Source: an uncultured Emergencia sp. (GTDB lineage Bacteria > Bacillota > Clostridia > Peptostreptococcales > Anaerovoracaceae). From it: DNA of 9,699 nucleotides. This document shows, in pieces, positions 6,470 to 9,699 of this stretch; position 1 is the stretch's first letter, and the number at the start of each line of letters is the position of its first letter. A model generated the notes under the pieces. That model did no database searches. It was not told the origin of the DNA and worked only from the letters and a program-made list of their open reading frames with translations. Made by a program: the position numbers and the translations under genes. The stretch is taken from NCBI GenBank assembly GCA_937997955.1, contig CALLDR010000194.1, forward strand, positions 1-9,699. The letters are read 5' to 3'.

Positions 6470-8752
6470 TTATATTGTAAGGCCGGCCGCTGCGGCGGCA
6501 ATCAGCAGAAGAAAAAAGATCAAATCCCAGGCTCCATAGTGAAGCGACACATAAGAGCTTCGCTTTCCCTTCAGGGCAATCCCCCTGGTCTCAGCGGAAG
6601 CGGAAAGGGTTTCCGCAATCCGGATCACCCGCAGCGCCATTGGCACGGTCAAAATCTCTATATATTCCGGCAGGAACCGCAGCTTCTGACTCAGTGTCGT
6701 AAAGGCTCCGCGGGTCCGGATGGACTGCCGCATCAGCTTCATATCCTCCGAAAGGACCGGAAAAAAGCGGAAGATCACAGAGACAATCATGATCAGCCTT
6801 TCCGGAACATGGACAGCCCGCAGGGCTGCAATCGTCCGTGAAGCCTCGTTTCTGCCGATCATTACGTCCATAGAAAGCCAGATTGCCAGAGCCCTTGGCA
6901 AAAGCGTCAGAGCGAAAGCCGCGACCGTATGAGAAAACAGACCCTTTAGCCCCAACAAAAGGGCTGCCAGGGCGCCGCCCGCCACCGCCATGACGTACCA
7001 TCCATCTGCGAAGACCATGAGGATAAGCGCCGCGTAAACGGAAAACAGAAAAGCATTGTTTGCCGTTGAGACAGCCGTCAGGGTAGTCAGCCAAAACAGC
7101 AGTTTGACGATTGGATGCAGCCGGCATGGCCTGCGCGCTGTGCTCTGAGCAGAGCTGTCTTTTTCAGAAGAACCGGCTTTTTCAGCAGGACTGTCGGTTT
7201 CAGCAGGGTCGCCTTTTTCAAGAAAGGCTCCTTTTCCAGCAGAACTGCCCTTTTCCGTCCAGGGGCCGCTTTCGACGGTTCCCTCTATGTACAGCATCAG
7301 TTCTTTCAGCCGCGCGCTATCGGTCAGCCGGATCTCCTGATCCGTTTTTCCGTCTGATACGCAGATACAGCTGGTACATACCTGCGCGATCAGCTCAAGA
7401 TCATGGGTAATCACAAATACAAGCTTTTTCCGCCGCATTTCCCGAATCAGCTCCCCACAGCTCTGCAGGCTTTTGGCGTCCAGACCCGCCGTGGGCTCAT
7501 CTAAAACGACGATCTGTTTCGGCGAAAAATAAGCGATCATCAGAGAAAGCTTCTGCATCTGCCCTCCGGAAAGAGAAAACGGATGCCGTCCGCGGCACTC
7601 CCACATTCCGAACTTTTTCAGCAGCCTCTCTGCTTCCGCTTCAAATTCCGGGGTGACGGTGTGACCATATTTCAGCTCATTGAGGACGGAGTTGGTAAAA
7701 AACTGAAACTCCGCTTCCTGCATTACAAACAGCCCGCGCTTCTGCAGTTCCTTAGGCCTGAGCCTTTTTCCATTGTAGAGAACACTTCCACCGGACGGCC
7801 GCAAAAGGCCGGTCAAAAGCTTTCCCAGCGTGGTTTTTCCACATCCGTTGGAACCGACCACCCCTATCACTTCCCCGCAGCGTGCCTGGAAGGAAACGCC
7901 CCGAAGAAGCGCCTTTTGCTCACCCCGGTAGTCAAAGCGCATGTTCGATGCCCCAAAGGTGAATGGCGCTGAACCGGAGCTTTCCGGCAGAGATTTCCTT
8001 TGCAGCGTGATGCTCCCTAAGTCCAGCGTCCGGAGCGCCAACGCTTTGGTCTCCTCCGCAGTCAGCTTCATCATCTGCTCCGCGAACCAGCGCCTTTTAA
8101 TCTGCCCGTCCTCCATCAGCCAGAATTCATCGGCAATCCCAGAAAGATAGTGCAGCCGGTGTTCGCTTAAAATCAGTGTCTTCCCCTGCTCCTTCAGCTC
8201 CAGCAGCATCTTTTGAAGCTGCATCACCGCGGCGTAATCCAAATTGGCGGTGGGTTCGTCCAGAAGCAGGATATCCGTGTCCATGGCCCAGGCAGAGAGG
8301 ATAGAGACGAACTGCCGCTCTCCGCTGGACATCTCATAGACATTCCGGTCCCTGAGCCGCTCCAAGGAAAACCGGGCAAAGGCTTCATCTACACGCCGTA
8401 CGATCACATCCTTTGGAATACCGTGATTCTCCATGCCGAAAGCGACCTCTGTATTGCTGTTTACCGTAAAAAACTGGCTGCGGGGATCCTGAAATACAGA
8501 CGCGGCCAGCTCCCCCACCTGTCCAATAGAAAGACCCGCCGTATCCCTGCCGTCTATGTAACAAAAGCCTTCCAGCTCGCCTTCATAAAACTGCGGCACG
8601 AGATGATTGAAGCAGCGCAGCAGACTCGATTTTCCGCAGCCGCTGCTGCCGCAGAGAACAATGCAGCTTCCTCTGCGGATTTGCCCTGCGGCATTTTTCA
8701 AAGCCGGGATTTCCTCTCCTTCGTATCGAAAATCAAATTGAAAATCTAACAT
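6470..8752 (-). CDS. Fused ECF energy-coupling module: ATPase A, ATPase A' and EcfT in one chain
   Basis: A 760-residue protein. ATPase 1 (about 1-230) has Walker A GSSGCGKSS at 35-43, Q-loop Gln88, signature SSGE at 142-145, Walker B with Asp165/Glu166 and His198. ATPase 2 (about 264-485) has Walker A GSNGCGKTT at 300-308, Gln345, LSGGQ at 394-398, Asp418/Glu419 and His450. A hydrophilic linker (491-546) with six copies of a six-residue repeat leads to an EcfT/CbiQ-like membrane domain (547-760) bearing the two x-R-G coupling motifs RTRG (679-682) and ETRG (721-724) that contact the ATPases in known ECF complexes. These functions are usually on two or three polypeptides. The module hydrolyses ATP to drive an S component, here encoded 27 bases downstream. 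The ATG at 8752 is chosen because AAAAGGAG lies seven bases upstream; a frame extension to 8797 lacks such a site. Nucleotide motifs in both halves are intact. Confidence 0.88.
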   Translation of the reverse strand: MLDFQFDFRYEGEEIPALKNAAGQIRRGSCIVLCGSSGCGKSSLLRCFNHLVPQFYEGELEGFCYIDGRDTAGLSIGQVGELAASVFQDPRSQFFTVNSNTEVAFGMENHGIPKDVIVRRVDEAFARFSLERLRDRNVYEMSSGERQFVSILSAWAMDTDILLLDEPTANLDYAAVMQLQKMLLELKEQGKTLILSEHRLHYLSGIADEFWLMEDGQIKRRWFAEQMMKLTAEETKALALRTLDLGSITLQRKSLPESSGSAPFTFGASNMRFDYRGEQKALLRGVSFQARCGEVIGVVGSNGCGKTTLGKLLTGLLRPSGGSVLYNGKRLRPKELQKRGLFVMQEAEFQFFTNSVLNELKYGHTVTPEFEAEAERLLKKFGMWECRGRHPFSLSGGQMQKLSLMIAYFSPKQIVVLDEPTAGLDAKSLQSCGELIREMRRKKLVFVITHDLELIAQVCTSCICVSDGKTDQEIRLTDSARLKELMLYIEGTVESGPWTEKGSSAGKGAFLEKGDPAETDSPAEKAGSSEKDSSAQSTARRPCRLHPIVKLLFWLTTLTAVSTANNAFLFSVYAALILMVFADGWYVMAVAGGALAALLLGLKGLFSHTVAAFALTLLPRALAIWLSMDVMIGRNEASRTIAALRAVHVPERLIMIVSVIFRFFPVLSEDMKLMRQSIRTRGAFTTLSQKLRFLPEYIEILTVPMALRVIRIAETLSASAETRGIALKGKRSSYVSLHYGAWDLIFFLLLIAAAAAGLTI
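7145..7252 (-). repeat. Six tandem 18-base repeats in the linker of the ECF fusion gene
   Basis: Residues 501-536 of the ECF fusion read as six consecutive hexapeptides: KGSSAG, KGAFLE, KGDPAE, TDSPAE, KAGSSE, KDSSAQ. The DNA keeps an exact 18-base phase with diverged units (plus strand: ctttttcagcaggactgt and relatives). The repeat joins the second ATPase to the EcfT domain and looks like a flexible, length-variable tether. Confidence 0.75.
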
Positions 8753-8759
8753 CACGTAA

Positions 8760-8767
8760 CTCCTTTT
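8760..8767 (-). promoter_or_regulatory. Ribosome binding site fixing the start of the ECF fusion gene
   Basis: AAAAGGAG on the minus strand, seven bases before the ATG at 8752. It lies just 3' of a possible small hairpin (8768-8787), so access to it could be modulated. Confidence 0.75.
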
Positions 8768-8787
8768 TGAGTTAGATATCGCTAACC
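8768..8787 (-). promoter_or_regulatory. Small hairpin or imperfect operator before the ECF fusion gene
   Basis: The minus strand reads GGGTTAG, a six-base loop CGATAT, then CTAACTC. The seven pairs include one G-U. As DNA it is a 16-bp imperfect palindrome (GTTAG...CTAAC). It directly abuts the ribosome site. It does not match the 30-bp palindrome at the regulator promoter, so whether it acts as RNA structure, as a protein site or not at all is unknown. Confidence 0.3.
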
Positions 8788-8799
8788 CGTTGATCAAAA

Positions 8800-8837
8800 G
8801 CTGCGGATCGGGCCCGTGGGCAGATCCGCTGTTTTTT
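8800..8837 (-). terminator. GC-rich hairpin after the regulator gene, possible attenuator
   Basis: Seven perfectly paired bases, GCGGATC and GATCCGC (8803-8809 and 8823-8829), flank a 13-base GC-rich loop. On the leftward transcript it begins seven bases after the TetR stop and is followed by AGCTTTTG, a short T run, so it would be at best a weak terminator, letting part of the transcription continue into the transporter genes. On the plus strand it is followed by six T (8832-8837), which fits better to a rightward terminator, but no rightward gene ends here. Confidence 0.4.
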
Positions 8838-9450
8838 ACACGGTATGAAGCTGTTCATACAGCGCCTTCCATCCGGTATGTAAGAAAAGCTGTACATCCT
8901 TCATACAGGACGCCGCTTCTGTTTTCCCGTATCCCGCCTCTAAAATTTTCCGGTAAATATGGAAATTCGCCTCCATCAGCAGGCGCACAGCTTCCCGGTT
9001 TACCGGACGCGCCGCTGTTTTTTCCAGAAAGTCCACTGTGGTCGTAACCTTATGGCTGATCATGGCGCTCAGAGACCCTTCTGCCGAGCTTCCATGGCTC
9101 CTGCAAAAGAGCAGAACGCAGGCCTCATAATGTTCAAAAATGAGATTCAGATACATCTGCTCCTCAAATTCCATGGCGGCCAGGAAATCAGCAGCGCTCC
9201 CGCTCGCTTCCGCTTCACAATAATGCTGAGAGGCAGGCTCCGACCAGGCCTGAACGACAGAAAAAAGCTCCTCCAAAAGGCTGCCGAAAAGCGCGTCTTT
9301 GTTCTTGTATCTGGTATATAAGGCGCCTGTCGTAACGCCCGCGCGCTCCGCGATCCTATGCATAGACGCCGCCACAAACCCATGCTCCAAAAACTCCGCC
9401 TCCGCGGCGCGAATGATTTTATCATCAAGTGAATGGTCCTTCACAGCCAT
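8836..9450 (-). CDS. TetR/AcrR-family transcriptional regulator of the transporter cluster
   Basis: A 204-residue protein from the ATG at 9450. The N-terminal TetR DNA-binding domain spans about 10-57: helix IIRAAEAEFLEHGF (12-25), then the helix-turn-helix MHRIAERAGVTTGALYTRYK (30-49) and the following NKDALF. The C-terminal part is a helical ligand-binding and dimerisation region (about 65-204) with no assignable ligand. AGGAG at 9460-9464 lies nine bases before this ATG and only three before the alternative ATG at 9456; the longer frame to 9561 would begin upstream of the predicted transcription start and is discarded. Its gene is first in the leftward cluster, and its promoter carries a perfect palindrome at the -10/start region, so it very probably represses itself and the genes behind it until a ligand, likely the cargo of the transporters, releases it. 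Confidence 0.88.
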   Translation of the reverse strand: MAVKDHSLDDKIIRAAEAEFLEHGFVAASMHRIAERAGVTTGALYTRYKNKDALFGSLLEELFSVVQAWSEPASQHYCEAEASGSAADFLAAMEFEEQMYLNLIFEHYEACVLLFCRSHGSSAEGSLSAMISHKVTTTVDFLEKTAARPVNREAVRLLMEANFHIYRKILEAGYGKTEAASCMKDVQLFLHTGWKALYEQLHTV

Positions 9451-9459
9451 ATCCATATT

Positions 9460-9464
9460 CTCCT
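9460..9464 (-). promoter_or_regulatory. Ribosome binding site deciding the TetR start
   Basis: AGGAG on the minus strand. The nine-base spacing to the ATG at 9450 is near optimal, whereas the ATG at 9456 is only three bases away. Confidence 0.65.
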
Positions 9465-9484
9465 CTCGTAAACTGCGCATCATC

Positions 9485-9514
9485 AATAACACCATTATCG
9501 ATAATGGTGTTATT
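9485..9514. promoter_or_regulatory. Perfect 30-bp palindromic operator
   Basis: AATAACACCATTATC and its exact reverse complement abut at 9499/9500, giving fifteen matched base pairs with no spacer. The site overlaps the last three bases of the TATAAT box and the predicted transcription start of the TetR gene. TetR-family dimers bind palindromes of this size placed in this way, so it is the likely autoregulatory operator. Confidence 0.85.
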
Positions 9515-9540
9515 ATAGCATGATAAAAGGCCGATGTCAA
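9512..9540 (-). promoter_or_regulatory. Full-consensus sigma-70 promoter of the TetR gene and cluster
   Basis: On the minus strand TTGACA (plus-strand 9535-9540), a 17-base spacer and TATAAT (plus-strand 9512-9517) match the consensus at all twelve positions. A start near 9505 gives a leader of about 55 bases. Such a strong promoter under a tight operator is typical of a repressed, inducible unit. Confidence 0.85.
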
Positions 9541-9551
9541 GGTGATGTCAA
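9530..9551 (-). repeat. Tandem direct repeat containing two TTGACA boxes
   Basis: On the minus strand TTGACATCACC is followed directly by TTGACATCGGC, an 11-base repeat with nine matches. Only the second is correctly spaced from the TATAAT box. The upstream copy could be a duplicated -35, a regulator half site or chance. Confidence 0.5.
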
Positions 9552-9660
9552 GGGAGCCCAAAGCATGCGCAGGCTATGAAGAGGTGAGAGCCCATGGGCG
9601 CACTGGCAGAAGCTCAGACCGATTTCACAAATAATCCAGAAATTTGTCCGCATCCCGCCT
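9552..9660. other. Gene-free stretch between the regulator promoter and an upstream terminator
   Basis: No reading frame with a ribosome site and no repeat is seen. A 10-bp palindrome GCCCATGGGC at 9590-9599 is present without context to support a function. Confidence 0.4.
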
Positions 9661-9699
9661 CAAAAAACGAATACGGCGGGAAGATCTCCTCCCGCCGTA
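9661..9699 (-). terminator. Intrinsic terminator of a leftward gene outside the window
   Basis: On the minus strand TACGGCGGGA, an eight-base loop and TCCCGCCGTA form a perfect ten-pair GC-rich stem (plus-strand 9672-9681 and 9690-9699), followed by TTCGTTTTTTG (plus-strand 9661-9671). The stem reaches the last base of the window and may extend further. The gene it serves lies to the right and is transcribed leftward, so the regulator cluster is insulated from it. Confidence 0.8.

Noticed and set aside
5804..6841. A 345-codon plus-strand frame
   Set aside because: It lies antisense to three well-supported genes, is rich in Arg, His and Gln without a domain, and has no ribosome site; it is a shadow frame.
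8753..8797. Longer N-terminus for the ECF fusion protein, starting at 8797
   Set aside because: It would run through the hairpin and the ribosome site of the better start at 8752, and the extra residues are not part of the ATPase fold.
9451..9561. Longer N-terminus for the TetR protein, starting at 9561
   Set aside because: It would begin upstream of the predicted transcription start and translate through the promoter and operator; the AGGAG at 9460-9464 points to 9450.
9590..9599. Palindrome GCCCATGGGC
   Set aside because: Ten base pairs, no loop, no T run and no promoter nearby; a palindrome of this size can occur by chance.

Overview
The window looks like a chromosomal segment of a gut-type Clostridia bacterium (Lachnospiraceae-like). 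This is inferred from strong Shine-Dalgarno sites (AGGAG/GGAGG), roughly 50% GC, tightly packed operons, and gene families typical of that group: an MptD/Trep_Strep-type ECF S component, a fused ECF module and a Firmicutes-style Cas6. Species cannot be named from sequence alone.

Left edge (1-633). The first 40 codons of a leftward gene are present, and they read as the N-terminus of a Cas6 pre-crRNA endonuclease with its own RBS and a near-consensus promoter. A CRISPR-Cas locus therefore probably lies just left of the window; no CRISPR repeats are inside it. The divergent gap to the next gene holds a weak rightward promoter and a run of degenerate TTGAAC-like hexamers forming a long imperfect palindrome.

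Nucleotide 634-2232 (+). A very unusual 532-residue mosaic protein: short helical head, about 65-residue poly-Asp/Glu tract, 15 copies of a three-residue x-x-Gln repeat, two membrane helices, a charged coiled coil, and a complete flavodoxin-fold FMN reductase of the iron-sulfur-flavoprotein type with a four-cysteine cluster. No family with this architecture is recognised.

Nucleotide 2349-9450 (-). A five-gene co-oriented cluster read right to left: TetR-family regulator, a single 760-residue polypeptide combining both ECF ATPases and the EcfT transmembrane protein, an MptD-like S component, and two half ABC transporters (permease plus ATPase). Junctions are a 4-nt overlap, 3 nt and 27 nt, with 83 nt and a hairpin between the regulator and the ECF gene. 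The regulator is preceded by a perfect TTGACA-17-TATAAT promoter whose -10 and start region are covered by a perfect 30-bp palindrome, an obvious operator. The gene set suggests a ligand-controlled uptake or handling system combining an ECF importer with a heterodimeric type IV ABC transporter. The cargo cannot be read from sequence; heme, another tetrapyrrole or a metallophore is the best guess from similar gene combinations.

Right edge (9451-9699). Regulator promoter and operator, then a short gene-free stretch, then an intrinsic terminator for a leftward gene outside the window.
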